Source of the DNA: an uncultured Muribaculaceae bacterium
GTDB lineage: Bacteria > Bacteroidota > Bacteroidia > Bacteroidales > Muribaculaceae
Reading direction: 5' to 3'
DNA length: 64,000 nucleotides
Assembly (NCBI GenBank): GCA_910586475.1
Contig: CAJUHM010000002.1
Span: forward strand, 23,649 to 87,648
In this document: positions 24,902-34,413 of the stretch, in pieces
Layout of the letters: every line of letters begins with the position of its first letter
Position numbering within the stretch: the stretch's first letter is position 1
Program-made: the position numbers and the translations under genes
Notes under the pieces: model-generated
What the model was told of the DNA's origin: nothing
Databases searched by the model: none
What the model saw: the letters and a program-made list of their open reading frames with translations, nothing else

Positions 24902-27667
24902 ATGAGAATCATTATAACCCTTTTGTTGGCGTGGCTGCTCTCGCTGAGTGTAGTTGCGGCCGACATTATTTTTAGCGGAAGAATCTCCGACAGAGAATCC
25001 GGAGAGCCGCTGCCGTTTGCAACAGTAAAGGTGATGCCCGGCAATCATATGACCCACGCCGATGCGGAGGGACGCTGGTCGCTTAAGCTTCCTGCCGGAG
25101 TTTATAAGGCGACGGCTTCTTATATCGGTTACGGGGCGGTGTCGCAGAATCTCCGCCAGGGCCGTGCATCGGATTTCCGTCTCACTCCGTCGGCCGTATT
25201 GGGTGAGGTCGTGGTCACAGCGCGAGAAAGCAATGGTCTGACAAGTTCTTCCCGGATCGACCGGGATGCGATGGAGCATCTTCAGCCGACTTCATTCACA
25301 GATCTGCTTGAACTGCTGCCCGGCAATGTGGCGCAGAATCCTTCGATGGGAGCCGCTAACACGATCACTCTCCGTGAAACCGGAGCAATGACTGCTACCG
25401 GAGCAAAGACATCGGTATCTGATGACTATGCGATCAGCTCGCTCGGAACGAGGTTTATGGTCGACGGAGCGCCGATTGACGGAGATGCCAATCTGCAAGG
25501 GGTGCCGCTGAGCGATTCGTCGGATCCTTCGGCAATCCGATCGACGGTCAACCGCGGTGTCGACATGCGCGCGATCTCGACCGACAACATTGAAAGCGTT
25601 GAGATTGTCCGCGGAATTCCCTCGGCAGAATACGGAAATCTTACGTCGGGTCTGGTCAATATAAAGCGGATTCACAAAGCTACTCCTCTGACCGGCCGCT
25701 TCAAGGCCGACGAATACAGCAAGCTCTTCTCGCTGGGAAAAGGGCTGGCGATTGGCTCGCACGTGGTCAATTTCGACGGAGGCTGGCTCGATTCGAAAAT
25801 TGATCCCCGAAACAGCCTCGAGAACTACAAGAGACTGACCGGATCGGTGCGTGGTAATTTCGTGTGGTCAACGGCTCCTGTCAATGTGCGCTGGAGCATC
25901 GGAGCTGACTATACCGGCTCTTTTGACAATTCGAAAGTCGATCCTGACCTGAATTTCAATAAGATCGACCGCTATAAAAGCACCTACAACCGTTTTGCGC
26001 TGACATCGAATCTATCGTTTGATTTCAACGGCCGGTCTTTGTTTTCCTCGCTGTTGCTGAATAGTTCGGTGTCATATCAGCGCGATCGCCTCGAGCGTCA
26101 GAAGCAGGTTGCTCCGCAGAGGGCGGCCATAGCTCCGACAACAATGGACGAGGGTGTCCACGACGGCCACTACCTTCTGAGCGAGTATATTGCTGACTTT
26201 GTCAGCGACGGTCGTCCACTCTCATTCTTTATGAAGCTCCGAGCGCAGGGGGAGAGGAGTCTCGGTGTTTTTGCAAACGATTACAAGGTCGGCGCCGAGT
26301 GGTCGATTGCCAGAAACTATGGCAAAGGACAGATCTACGATCTTACGCGTCCGCTTTCCGCATCATGGACCACCCGTCCCCGCGACTTCTCCGCGATTCC
26401 GGCTCTTCACGTTCTGTCGTTTTTTGCAGAAGAGAATCTGACGGCTCTTTTAGGAGGTAGCCGCCTCGAGCTACAGGCGGGAGTGCGCTCGTCGCAGTTG
26501 CCGTCGCTTTCGAAAGCCTATTCTCTGCGCAACAGGATTTATCTTGATCCGCGTCTGAATCTTGTCGTTACGTTGCCTTCGTTTGAGGCTGCGGGCCAGA
26601 AGTTCAGTTTTTTTGTCGGCGGAGGTTGGGGAGTGACCACAAAAATGCCGACGGTCGACTATCTCTATCCTCAGCTCCACTATAATGACCTCGTTCAGCT
26701 TAACTTCTACCATATCACCGACCCGATGAATCTCTCGCGCGTCAGTCTGCGCACTTATATCGAAGATCCGACCAACTATGGTCTTCGTGCCGCCAGAAAC
26801 CGGAAATGGGAAGCGCGGGTCGGTTTTGACTGGGGCGGCAACCGATTGAGCGCTACATATTTTGAGGAGCGTATGACCTCCGGATTCAGATATTCGCGCG
26901 TCTACCGTCCCTATGAATTCCGCCGCTATGATGCGTCGGGACTCGACGCGACAACAATGACCGCTCCGCCCGATCCCGAGATGCTCCCTTATGAGGATCT
27001 GATTGTGCTCAACGGGATGAGCCGCGTCACCAACGGCACGCGCATCGACAAACGGGGCATTGAGTTTCAGCTCAACACGGCGCGTTGGCGTCCGCTGATG
27101 ACGTCGCTTATCGTCAGCGGAGCGTGGTTCCGATCGCGCTATTCGAATTCGCAGATGCTTTTTTCGGCAGTCAGCGATGTTGTCGGCAATCAGCCTGTCA
27201 GTGAGCTCTATGTCGGGCTGTATGATACGAACGATGGCCGCATAAACGAGCAGTTAAACATAAATTTCACTTTCGACACTCAGATACCCCGTTGGGGGCT
27301 GGTGTTCACGACCTCGATCCAGTGCATGTGGTGGATGCGCACAACCCGTCTGCGCGACAAGATGACTCCCGACTTCTATCTCTCAGCGGCCGACGGAGAG
27401 CTGCATCCGTTTACTGAGGATTCCGCTTCCGACGTCATGTTGCAATATCTCGTGAGACACTACAACGAAGCGTCTTATAAGACTCAGGAAGTGCCGATGG
27501 CCATGTATCTAAATCTGAAGGCGACAAAGAAGATTGGCCGCTGGCTTCGCATCTCGGCTTTCGTCAACCGTATAATCGACTATCTGCCGGAGTATGTCAG
27601 CAACGGGCTGACAGTGCGCCGCAACTCAGAAGCCTATTTCGGAATGGAACTCAATTTCACACTATAG
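24902..27667 (+). CDS. TonB-dependent outer-membrane receptor
   Basis: This 921-residue outer-membrane importer has a signal peptide (1-20), a carboxypeptidase-regulatory-like domain (about 22-95), a TonB box VVVTAR (103-108), a plug domain (about 115-260) and a barrel ending in FGMELNFTL. It is shorter than SusC proteins and no SusD gene follows, so it is a receptor of the siderophore, heme, vitamin or peptide type rather than a SusC. It is the first gene of an operon with a DUF4876-like lipoprotein, a DUF6850-like barrel and an M16 protease. Confidence 0.92.
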   Translation: MRIIITLLLAWLLSLSVVAADIIFSGRISDRESGEPLPFATVKVMPGNHMTHADAEGRWSLKLPAGVYKATASYIGYGAVSQNLRQGRASDFRLTPSAVLGEVVVTARESNGLTSSSRIDRDAMEHLQPTSFTDLLELLPGNVAQNPSMGAANTITLRETGAMTATGAKTSVSDDYAISSLGTRFMVDGAPIDGDANLQGVPLSDSSDPSAIRSTVNRGVDMRAISTDNIESVEIVRGIPSAEYGNLTSGLVNIKRIHKATPLTGRFKADEYSKLFSLGKGLAIGSHVVNFDGGWLDSKIDPRNSLENYKRLTGSVRGNFVWSTAPVNVRWSIGADYTGSFDNSKVDPDLNFNKIDRYKSTYNRFALTSNLSFDFNGRSLFSSLLLNSSVSYQRDRLERQKQVAPQRAAIAPTTMDEGVHDGHYLLSEYIADFVSDGRPLSFFMKLRAQGERSLGVFANDYKVGAEWSIARNYGKGQIYDLTRPLSASWTTRPRDFSAIPALHVLSFFAEENLTALLGGSRLELQAGVRSSQLPSLSKAYSLRNRIYLDPRLNLVVTLPSFEAAGQKFSFFVGGGWGVTTKMPTVDYLYPQLHYNDLVQLNFYHITDPMNLSRVSLRTYIEDPTNYGLRAARNRKWEARVGFDWGGNRLSATYFEERMTSGFRYSRVYRPYEFRRYDASGLDATTMTAPPDPEMLPYEDLIVLNGMSRVTNGTRIDKRGIEFQLNTARWRPLMTSLIVSGAWFRSRYSNSQMLFSAVSDVVGNQPVSELYVGLYDTNDGRINEQLNINFTFDTQIPRWGLVFTTSIQCMWWMRTTRLRDKMTPDFYLSAADGELHPFTEDSASDVMLQYLVRHYNEASYKTQEVPMAMYLNLKATKKIGRWLRISAFVNRIIDYLPEYVSNGLTVRRNSEAYFGMELNFTL

Positions 27668-27694
27668 TCATAACAATCAAAAAAGATAATAGAA

Positions 27695-29080
27695 ATGCTT
27701 AGAGAAACTTTGAATTTAACCCGGATAAAGATGAGGGAAAACTGCAAGGCGATTGTGGGGAATATGATGGCCGTTCTGTCGCTTGTTCTGCTGGCTACCG
27801 GTCTGTCGGGATGCGACGATTCGTTCGGCGACAGCTCCGTTGCCTCGACGGAACTGCTTCTTACCGTATCATTGCCCGACGAGGCTTCCGGATCGACGCT
27901 GACAGATGAGTCTCTGACGGTGCGTAATGTCGCGACAGGGCGAGTGGAGATTTATTCGTCGACATCGGGCATCTCACTGCTTCCGGGACTTTATGACCTG
28001 ACTTATGAGGCTGCGATGGTTCTGCCTTCAGGGGCGGAGTCGACATTGCGCGCAGCGGCGACGTCGGTTCGGATCACCGAGACGTCGGTCACCATATGTC
28101 TTGAAGGATACTACAATATCGAATCCGATGATCTGATCATCGCCGAGGTCTTTTTTGCCGGTACGATCCGCAGTTCGGGCAATCAGTATCAGGGCGACGA
28201 TTACATCAAACTCTATAACAATACTGACCATGTCATCTATGCCGACGGTCTGACGATCTTCGAATCCAAGTTTACGACGACCGAAAAGTATGAACACACG
28301 CCCGACATCATGAATGAGGCGATGAATGTGCAGGCTCTGTATACGGTTCCGGGCAGCGGCTCAGATCATCCTGTCGCTCCTGGGGAGTATTTTCTTATCT
28401 GTGATACCGGAATCGACCATCGGGTTGCGAATCCCAATTCGTTTGACCTGACGGGTGCTGACTACGAGTGGTATGACGTCTCGACTTCTCCCAATACTAT
28501 GGATATCGATTCGCCTCTTGTGCCGAATATGGACAAATGGTATTGCTATACGCTTTCTTACTGGGTGCTTCACAATCGTGGGTTCAAGGCCTACGGAATC
28601 GCTCGAATTCCCGTTGACCGAGATACCTATCTGAAAGATTATACCTATCATTACGACTGGATAATAGTTTCGGCGGCTGGAACATTCCCGATGACGGCCG
28701 ATTCCTACAGGATTCCTAACGAATGGATTGTCGATGTGGTCAACTGCAGTGTGGCTTCAGAGTATGCATGGAATCTCTGCGCTCCGTCGCTTGACTGCGG
28801 CTGGACATCCTGCGGCACAATCGATAAGGACAAGACCCGATATTTCCATTCCGTGCGCCGCAAGATGCTTCGCCTTGATGACGACGGCAACCCTGTTCTG
28901 AAGGATACGAACAATTCATCCGTAGATTTCAACTCCGATTGTATTGCGTCGGAAATCGAGCTTCAGGGTACGGCGGTGGATGCCGACGGAACTCCATGTA
29001 CTACTCTGACTTATGACGGCGTTGTCCCGGTTGACCGGTCGCGTTCTCCCCGATGGCCGCGAACTTCCCGAAAATCCTGA
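27695..29080 (+). CDS. DUF4876-like lipoprotein
   Basis: This 461-residue lipoprotein has a lipobox ending LSGC at Cys40. An internal start at codon 13 (27731) would give a more usual signal-peptide length. An N-terminal immunoglobulin-like part (about 45-145) precedes a larger domain with IIAEVFFAGT and DDYIKLYNNTDHVIYADGL, typical of the DUF4876 family from memory. The middle resembles lamin-tail-like folds, consistent with surface binding. The last 15 residues (after VVPVD) are Arg/Ser/Pro-rich and unlike the rest, so a frameshift close to the end is possible. It lies 27 bases after the receptor and 18 before the barrel gene. Confidence 0.8.
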   Translation: MLRETLNLTRIKMRENCKAIVGNMMAVLSLVLLATGLSGCDDSFGDSSVASTELLLTVSLPDEASGSTLTDESLTVRNVATGRVEIYSSTSGISLLPGLYDLTYEAAMVLPSGAESTLRAAATSVRITETSVTICLEGYYNIESDDLIIAEVFFAGTIRSSGNQYQGDDYIKLYNNTDHVIYADGLTIFESKFTTTEKYEHTPDIMNEAMNVQALYTVPGSGSDHPVAPGEYFLICDTGIDHRVANPNSFDLTGADYEWYDVSTSPNTMDIDSPLVPNMDKWYCYTLSYWVLHNRGFKAYGIARIPVDRDTYLKDYTYHYDWIIVSAAGTFPMTADSYRIPNEWIVDVVNCSVASEYAWNLCAPSLDCGWTSCGTIDKDKTRYFHSVRRKMLRLDDDGNPVLKDTNNSSVDFNSDCIASEIELQGTAVDADGTPCTTLTYDGVVPVDRSRSPRWPRTSRKS

Positions 29081-29098
29081 TTCTGAAATCTCTTTACG

Positions 29099-30577
29099 AT
29101 GGACCTTATTTCCGCAATTCTTCTTTCCGTTTCATTATTGCCTGCCGACAGTGCGATGGTTTCGATTGCTGCGCCGGCCTACGAGAATCCCGTCGTGTGC
29201 CAGTGGATGCTGTCTGAAAGTCAAAGCTCTATCGGTGTCGGCTACCACAACAGGCGTCTGAACCGAGCAGTCGATTATCAGCAGGGAACCGGTGACGACT
29301 ACTGGGCGATCGGTGCGGAAACTTATCTTAAGCATGGGACCTCGACAATCTGGGGTGATGCTTCATACCGAAATGGACATCAGCGTTCAGTTGTCTGGAA
29401 TGAGACTGCGGACGCAGATCTCCTCTATCCCTATCTGACAGCCGATTCGGTCGGCGGCGATCTCAATTCGGAGCGTTATCGTTTTGCCGGAGGATATGCC
29501 GATTGTCGCGGTGACTGGGCCTGGGGGGCTTCGATTGCCTATGATGCAGGACTTTATTACCGGAATGTTGACCCGCGTCCGCGCAATGTTACCGGACTGC
29601 TTGCCGTGTCTGCCGGAGCCGGACGCCGTATAGCCGGAAGCTATTTCGGAGCATTGTCGCTCAATTATGCCAAATACAAGCAGACGAGCGATATCGATTT
29701 CGTCAGTCAGCTTGGGGTCGAGAAGATTTATCATCTGACAGGCCTTGGCAACCACTATAACCGTTTTGCCGGAGTCGGAGCTGAATCCTACTACAATGGC
29801 GACCGCTATGGGCTGACGGCCAATCTCTATCCCTCGTCGGGGCGAGGGCTTGCGCTGACAGCCGACTTCTCACGGTTCACATTCGATAAGGTGCTGACGG
29901 CTCTCAATAAACTGCCGCTTGCCAGCGTGTGGCACAACACTATGACGCTTCAGGGCGTCTGGATGATGCCCGGTCGCGTCCATGACTGGTCGATCGGGGC
30001 CGGGCTGGAGGTCTATCGGCGCCACGGGAGCGAGAATGTGTTCGGGGATGCCTCTTCGAATGTCTATCCGATGATCGCCTCCCTCGAGATGTATGCCGAT
30101 AATGCGTGGACTCCTTCGCTGACAGCATTGTGGCAGTTCCATCCCTCCGGACCGGGATTCTTTATGTCCGCCCAGGTCACCGGACGCTGGCTGCATCGCT
30201 CCGAGGTCTATTCCACTCCGCGTCGCCGGATGCTGACCAACCGGTTCAACCTTCAGGCCGAGACTCTTGTCTCATGGCCTGTCGGCAGCCGGTGGAGAAT
30301 GACCGCTGCAGCCGGAGCGGCCATGTACCGGCCGTTCGGATGTTCGTTGCGTCTTGATGAGGCTGAGTTCCAGAACCCGTCCGGACTGATAGCGGTCGAA
30401 CACCATCGTTATGTCACTCTTTCTTCCGCTGCCACCGATTTCAATCTCCGGTTCGGAGCGCAGCGGCGTCTCAGCTCTAAGCTTGAACTGGCTTTGTCAG
30501 TCCGCTGGGATCATGAATCCTATGTAGCGTCGATCCGTTCAAACACCCTCTCATCCTCACTGTCCATAGTTTTTTGA
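29099..30577 (+). CDS. DUF6850-like outer-membrane beta-barrel protein
   Basis: This 492-residue protein starts with a short hydrophobic stretch and is rich in alternating aromatic strands (for example RYRFAGGYADCRGDWAWGAS), as in outer-membrane barrels, ending SLSIVF. It resembles the family labelled DUF6850, which from memory accompanies DUF4876 lipoproteins and TonB receptors in Bacteroidales. It lies 18 bases after the lipoprotein gene and 26 before the M16 protease. I infer that receptor, lipoprotein and barrel form one outer-membrane complex; the ligand is unknown. Confidence 0.78.
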   Translation: MDLISAILLSVSLLPADSAMVSIAAPAYENPVVCQWMLSESQSSIGVGYHNRRLNRAVDYQQGTGDDYWAIGAETYLKHGTSTIWGDASYRNGHQRSVVWNETADADLLYPYLTADSVGGDLNSERYRFAGGYADCRGDWAWGASIAYDAGLYYRNVDPRPRNVTGLLAVSAGAGRRIAGSYFGALSLNYAKYKQTSDIDFVSQLGVEKIYHLTGLGNHYNRFAGVGAESYYNGDRYGLTANLYPSSGRGLALTADFSRFTFDKVLTALNKLPLASVWHNTMTLQGVWMMPGRVHDWSIGAGLEVYRRHGSENVFGDASSNVYPMIASLEMYADNAWTPSLTALWQFHPSGPGFFMSAQVTGRWLHRSEVYSTPRRRMLTNRFNLQAETLVSWPVGSRWRMTAAAGAAMYRPFGCSLRLDEAEFQNPSGLIAVEHHRYVTLSSAATDFNLRFGAQRRLSSKLELALSVRWDHESYVASIRSNTLSSSLSIVF

Positions 30578-30603
30578 TAATTATTTCAATCCTAAAATAA
30601 CAG

Positions 30604-33426
30604 ATGAATAAACTGACAAAAATCTTCATTTCCGCCGCCGCAATGGCGAGCGCTCTGACTTCGTCGGCTCTTAATCCGCTGCCGCCCGATCCGGAAGTCC
30701 GCAGGGGTGTGCTGCCCAACGGGCTGACATATTATCTGCGCCACAACGACCGGCCCTCGCGCCAGGCTGATTTCTATATCGCTATGCGCGTCGGCTCGGT
30801 CAACGAAAACGACAATCAGCGCGGACTCGCTCATTTTCTGGAACATATGTGTTTCAACGGAACGCGTCATTTTCCGGGCAATTCGCTCATTTCATATCTC
30901 GAGTCGCTCGGAGTTAAGTTCGGAGCGAACCTGAATGCCTACACCTCAACCGACGAGACGGTCTATAATATCTGTGAGGTTCCCTCCGGGAGAGTCTCGG
31001 CCCTCGACTCATGTCTTCTCATTCTGCGCGACTGGAGCAATGATCTTCTTCTCGAGCCGAAAGAGATCGACGCCGAACGCGGTGTCATAAAAGGTGAATG
31101 GCGTCAGCGCACCGCTCAGGCATCTTCTCGACTTCTCGAAAAAGCTCTGCCGGAAATATATCCCGGCTCGCCGTATGGCCATCGCATGCCGATCGGAAGC
31201 ATGGAGATTGTCGAGAACTTCAAACCCCGCCAGCTGAAGGATTACTATAAGAAGTGGTATCATCCTCACAACCAGTGTGTCATCGTTGTCGGAGACATCG
31301 ACCTCGACCACATGGAGGCGCAGATCCGGTCGCTATGGTCCGATGTGAAATCGCCGAAAGGTGCGGTCGCGTTCGATCCTCCCGCCATTCCGGCAAATGC
31401 AAGCCCGATCGCTTCCGTGCAGACCGACCCCGAGCAGTCGGCCTCGACACTCAGTCTCTATATCAAACACCCCTCGATTGCCGACTCGCTTGACAATACG
31501 ATCGCGTCGCTTCGCGACGAAGTTGTCAGATCTATGGTCTGCCGTATGCTTGCCGAGCGCCTGACTGAAGTTGAGAACGCTTCGGAGTCGCCGATTCTCT
31601 CCACAGCCATCGGCGACATGAAGTTTCTTCTTTCGCGCGGACAGCAGGCTATGATTCTCCGCACTCCCGTCAAAAAAGGACGAGTCAGAGATGCTGTTAC
31701 GGCATTGTCGGCCGAGATCAAGCGTGCGGCTGTCCACGGATTCCTCCCGACCGAGTTCGAGCGAGCCACGATCGATGAGAAGGCGGAGATGGAGAAAGCC
31801 TATGCGGAGCGGACCACCACAACCAACACCGACTATGCGCGCGGCTATGTGCGCCATTATCTCGACGGCGGTCCGCTTCTTTCGGCCGAACAGCGCTACA
31901 AAATGATGAAAGGCGTTGTCGCACAGGTGAAAATGTCTGACTGCAACGCCTACATACGCTCGCTTGTCAGGGAGAATGATGCCGATGTCGTGATGGTTGC
32001 CTATCTGCCGCAGACCGATGCGACAACAGCTTCCGACCTCGTATCGGCCTATACTTCAGTTTCTGCAGCCGATCTGGAAGCCTATGCCGACAAGTCTGTG
32101 TCGGGCGAGATTCTCAAGGAGGAACCGGTTGCCGGTTCTGTTGTCGACGAGTCGGATCTGCCCCGGTTCGGAGCTAAGAAATGGACTTTGTCGAACGGGA
32201 TCACTGTCTATTTGCGTCCGTCGGATCATCAGGCCGACCGCGTCACGATCACCGGCTACAGCCAGGGAGGCTTCTCTCAGAACTATGACCCGGCGCTTGC
32301 ACCCGAATACAAGACTCTCAACGATGCCCTCTCGATCAGCGCTGCCGGCGACTATTCCGCCGATGATCTGCGCCGTCTGCTTGTCGGAAAACAGGTGAAA
32401 GCCCGCATCGCCGTAGACAATATGGATGAGGCTATAACGGCCACCTCCTCCCGCCGCGATCTTTGTGACGCATTCCGTCTGATCTATCTGAAATCAACCG
32501 GACTACGTCCGGATCACGCAGCCTTCGACCGTCTGATCGACCGCCAGAAATCACATATCGCCGACAACCGCTCGAATCCGACCTTTGCTATGGGAGATTC
32601 GATCCACGCATATGTCTACGGGCGTCACCCTCTCGGGGTGAAACTCTCGCCGGAAGCGGTTGCCGGAGTCGATTATGATAAGATTTTCGAGATCTATCGC
32701 GACCGTTTCGGAGATATGTCTGATTTTGCATTCTTCGTATCGGGCGACTTCGATGCAGATTCTCTCAGAGACTATGTCTGCCGCTACATCGCCTCACTCC
32801 CGGGGGCCGGGCGCATGGAAAAACCTAAGGATATCAATTACCGCTATGGGCTGACACCCGAATCGGCCCGCTTCACGATGCCGATGCAGACACCACAGTC
32901 GATCGTCTACAGTTTCTATCATTCTCCGTGTGAATTCAATCTTAAGAACCGGATTCTCGCCCAGATCGCAGGAACTGTTCTTCAGAACAAACTGCGCGAA
33001 GACCTGCGCGAGAAGCGCGGCTGGACCTATGGGGTCAAGACCCATATCGGGCTGAATGCATGTTATAACGGCGATGATCCCTCACTTGCGATCATGCCTG
33101 TCTACATTCGTGTCGCCCCCGAAAATGCCGCTGCCACATTCGGAATTGTCTATTCGACAATGCGCTCGCTTGCAGATGTTTCCGCTATCGATGCAGCTGA
33201 AGTTGACAGAATCAGGGAGTATATGCTGAAAAACTATTCAGCCGCCCTCAACGACAACGGCTTCTGGGAATCGGTCATGAGAATCTATCACACCTATGGG
33301 GTTGACATGGTTTCGGACTATGAGAAGACACTTCGCGATGTGACTCCTCAGGATGTGGCCGGTTTTGTCCGTGAGATACTCCTTCCGGCTCGCCGCATGC
33401 AGCTTGAAATGTCTCCTGAGCAGTGA
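30604..33426 (+). CDS. M16-family zinc metalloprotease (pitrilysin/insulinase-like)
   Basis: This 940-residue exported protease has a signal peptide (about 1-22). The inverted zinc motif HFLEH (His77, Glu80, His81) is followed by Glu158 at the usual distance (ERGVIKGEW). Two M16 halves are present: the active one (about 35-500) and a second, non-catalytic one (about 520-930) with the RGWTYG substrate-binding segment. Such enzymes degrade peptides held inside a closed chamber. As last gene of the TonB operon it probably cuts imported peptides in the periplasm. A strong hairpin follows at 33450. Confidence 0.95.
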   Translation: MNKLTKIFISAAAMASALTSSALNPLPPDPEVRRGVLPNGLTYYLRHNDRPSRQADFYIAMRVGSVNENDNQRGLAHFLEHMCFNGTRHFPGNSLISYLESLGVKFGANLNAYTSTDETVYNICEVPSGRVSALDSCLLILRDWSNDLLLEPKEIDAERGVIKGEWRQRTAQASSRLLEKALPEIYPGSPYGHRMPIGSMEIVENFKPRQLKDYYKKWYHPHNQCVIVVGDIDLDHMEAQIRSLWSDVKSPKGAVAFDPPAIPANASPIASVQTDPEQSASTLSLYIKHPSIADSLDNTIASLRDEVVRSMVCRMLAERLTEVENASESPILSTAIGDMKFLLSRGQQAMILRTPVKKGRVRDAVTALSAEIKRAAVHGFLPTEFERATIDEKAEMEKAYAERTTTTNTDYARGYVRHYLDGGPLLSAEQRYKMMKGVVAQVKMSDCNAYIRSLVRENDADVVMVAYLPQTDATTASDLVSAYTSVSAADLEAYADKSVSGEILKEEPVAGSVVDESDLPRFGAKKWTLSNGITVYLRPSDHQADRVTITGYSQGGFSQNYDPALAPEYKTLNDALSISAAGDYSADDLRRLLVGKQVKARIAVDNMDEAITATSSRRDLCDAFRLIYLKSTGLRPDHAAFDRLIDRQKSHIADNRSNPTFAMGDSIHAYVYGRHPLGVKLSPEAVAGVDYDKIFEIYRDRFGDMSDFAFFVSGDFDADSLRDYVCRYIASLPGAGRMEKPKDINYRYGLTPESARFTMPMQTPQSIVYSFYHSPCEFNLKNRILAQIAGTVLQNKLREDLREKRGWTYGVKTHIGLNACYNGDDPSLAIMPVYIRVAPENAAATFGIVYSTMRSLADVSAIDAAEVDRIREYMLKNYSAALNDNGFWESVMRIYHTYGVDMVSDYEKTLRDVTPQDVAGFVREILLPARRMQLEMSPEQ

Positions 33427-33449
33427 GAGGCCTCACTCTCTGCAATCTG

Positions 33450-33483
33450 CGCCCTGCCGGTAGCTCCCCGCTCCGGCAGGGCG
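33450..33483 (+). terminator. Terminator after M16 protease operon
   Basis: Arms CGCCCTGCCGG and CCGGCAGGGCG pair perfectly over 11 bases around a 12-base loop, followed by TTGTCTGT. The T-run is short, but the position after the last gene of a long operon supports termination. Confidence 0.65.
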
Positions 33484-33570
33484 TTGTCTGTATGAGCGGT
33501 CTCAAGTCGTTCGTGGAGTTAATATTAGTTAAGCCGGCGCCGGTCCGGATTGTGGCGTTGGGAAAATGAT

Positions 33571-33578
33571 TAAATTTG
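33571..33578 (+). promoter_or_regulatory. -7 box directly before DivIC/FtsB-like gene
   Basis: TAAATTTG is a perfect TAnnTTTG box. It ends five bases before the ATG at 33584 and lies inside the longer reading frame that starts at 33566. It therefore decides the start and implies a leader of almost no length. Confidence 0.5.
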
Positions 33579-33583
33579 CATCC

Positions 33584-33889
33584 ATGAATTCTCCGCAACG
33601 CCGCACATTCGCCCAATGGTGCCGTCGATATATCTCGCCAAGTCTTATTGTGACTGTGGCTATCATATCCTATATTCTTTTCTTCTCTGCCAACTCGGTT
33701 TCGGAGACTTATTTCTATGACCGTCAGATCGACTCTCTCAACGATGCGATCAGTCGTGCGGCTGACTCTTTGAAATATTATCAGGATCTTGAGCGTCGTC
33801 TCAATACCGATCCGGCAGCGATGGAGAAGGTTGTCCGCGAGAACTACCACATGCAGCGTCCAGATGAGGATGTCTATGTCGTTCAGTAA
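33584..33889 (+). CDS. DivIC/FtsB-like septum formation initiator
   Basis: This small bitopic membrane protein (101 residues from 33584) has a short cytoplasmic N-terminus, one membrane segment (SLIVTVAIISYILFFSA), then a coiled coil (YDRQIDSLNDAISRAADSL). This is the layout of FtsB/DivIC, which joins FtsL and FtsQ in the divisome. The frame is open to an earlier ATG at 33566, but a promoter box overlaps those codons, so I take 33584. The coiled coil is followed by the family-like KVVRENYHMQRPDEDVYVV. Confidence 0.88.
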   Translation: MNSPQRRTFAQWCRRYISPSLIVTVAIISYILFFSANSVSETYFYDRQIDSLNDAISRAADSLKYYQDLERRLNTDPAAMEKVVRENYHMQRPDEDVYVVQ

Positions 33890-33927
33890 GCTAATCAGAA
33901 CTCAAATAAGTCAAAACGAAAAAATAT

Positions 33928-34347
33928 ATGGCAGACAAAACATCGCGCAAAGCCCCCTTCATGCCTCGTCAGGCATGGCTTATCGCAGTCAATATAGGTC
34001 TTTTGCTGATAGTCATAGGTACAGCATTGCCTCTCTTCCATGTTCTTGGAGTTCCGGTCAAGGTCATCTATTCTCTCGGTGCGCTGACAGTGTTTGTCGG
34101 AAGGCTGTTTGCGCCTTCGGTCAAGGGTGAGTCTCTCAGAGTCAGACGCCTTTGTCGCCTCGAGATATGGGTCGGCATAATTTTCTGTGCAGGTGCGTTT
34201 TTCATGTGGTACACCCCGCAGCGCATGGACTGGATGGCTTTCACACTTGCCGGAGCTGCTGTCCAGGTCTACGTATCGATGGCTGTTCCTAAAGCACTTG
34301 CCAGCGAAAAAGACGCAGAAAAGTCGCGGCCGGTCAAGAAAAAGTGA
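33928..34347 (+). CDS. Small integral membrane protein, unknown
   Basis: This 139-residue protein has about four membrane segments (around 17-40, 44-61, 76-95 and 101-118) and a basic Lys/Arg-rich tail. No motif of known function is visible. It lies 38 bases after the DivIC/FtsB-like gene and before coaX, an arrangement I believe recurs in Bacteroidales. Conservation with a division gene hints at an envelope role, but this is only context. Confidence 0.7.
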   Translation: MADKTSRKAPFMPRQAWLIAVNIGLLLIVIGTALPLFHVLGVPVKVIYSLGALTVFVGRLFAPSVKGESLRVRRLCRLEIWVGIIFCAGAFFMWYTPQRMDWMAFTLAGAAVQVYVSMAVPKALASEKDAEKSRPVKKK

Positions 34348-34398
34348 CAAAAAAACAAAAAAGACGTCCTATAAGTCGCGATATTGATTCGGATTTCG

Positions 34399-34406
34399 TA
34401 ATTTTG
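34399..34406 (+). promoter_or_regulatory. -7 box directly before coaX
   Basis: TAATTTTG ends seven bases before the coaX ATG at 34414. If used, transcription would begin at or within a few bases of the start codon, giving a leaderless or nearly leaderless mRNA. No good -33 box is seen. Confidence 0.45.
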
Positions 34407-34413
34407 CCCCCAA

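Noticed and set aside
33566..33583. Earlier ATG of the DivIC/FtsB-like gene
   Set aside because: A perfect TAAATTTG promoter box overlaps these codons, so they are probably not translated.
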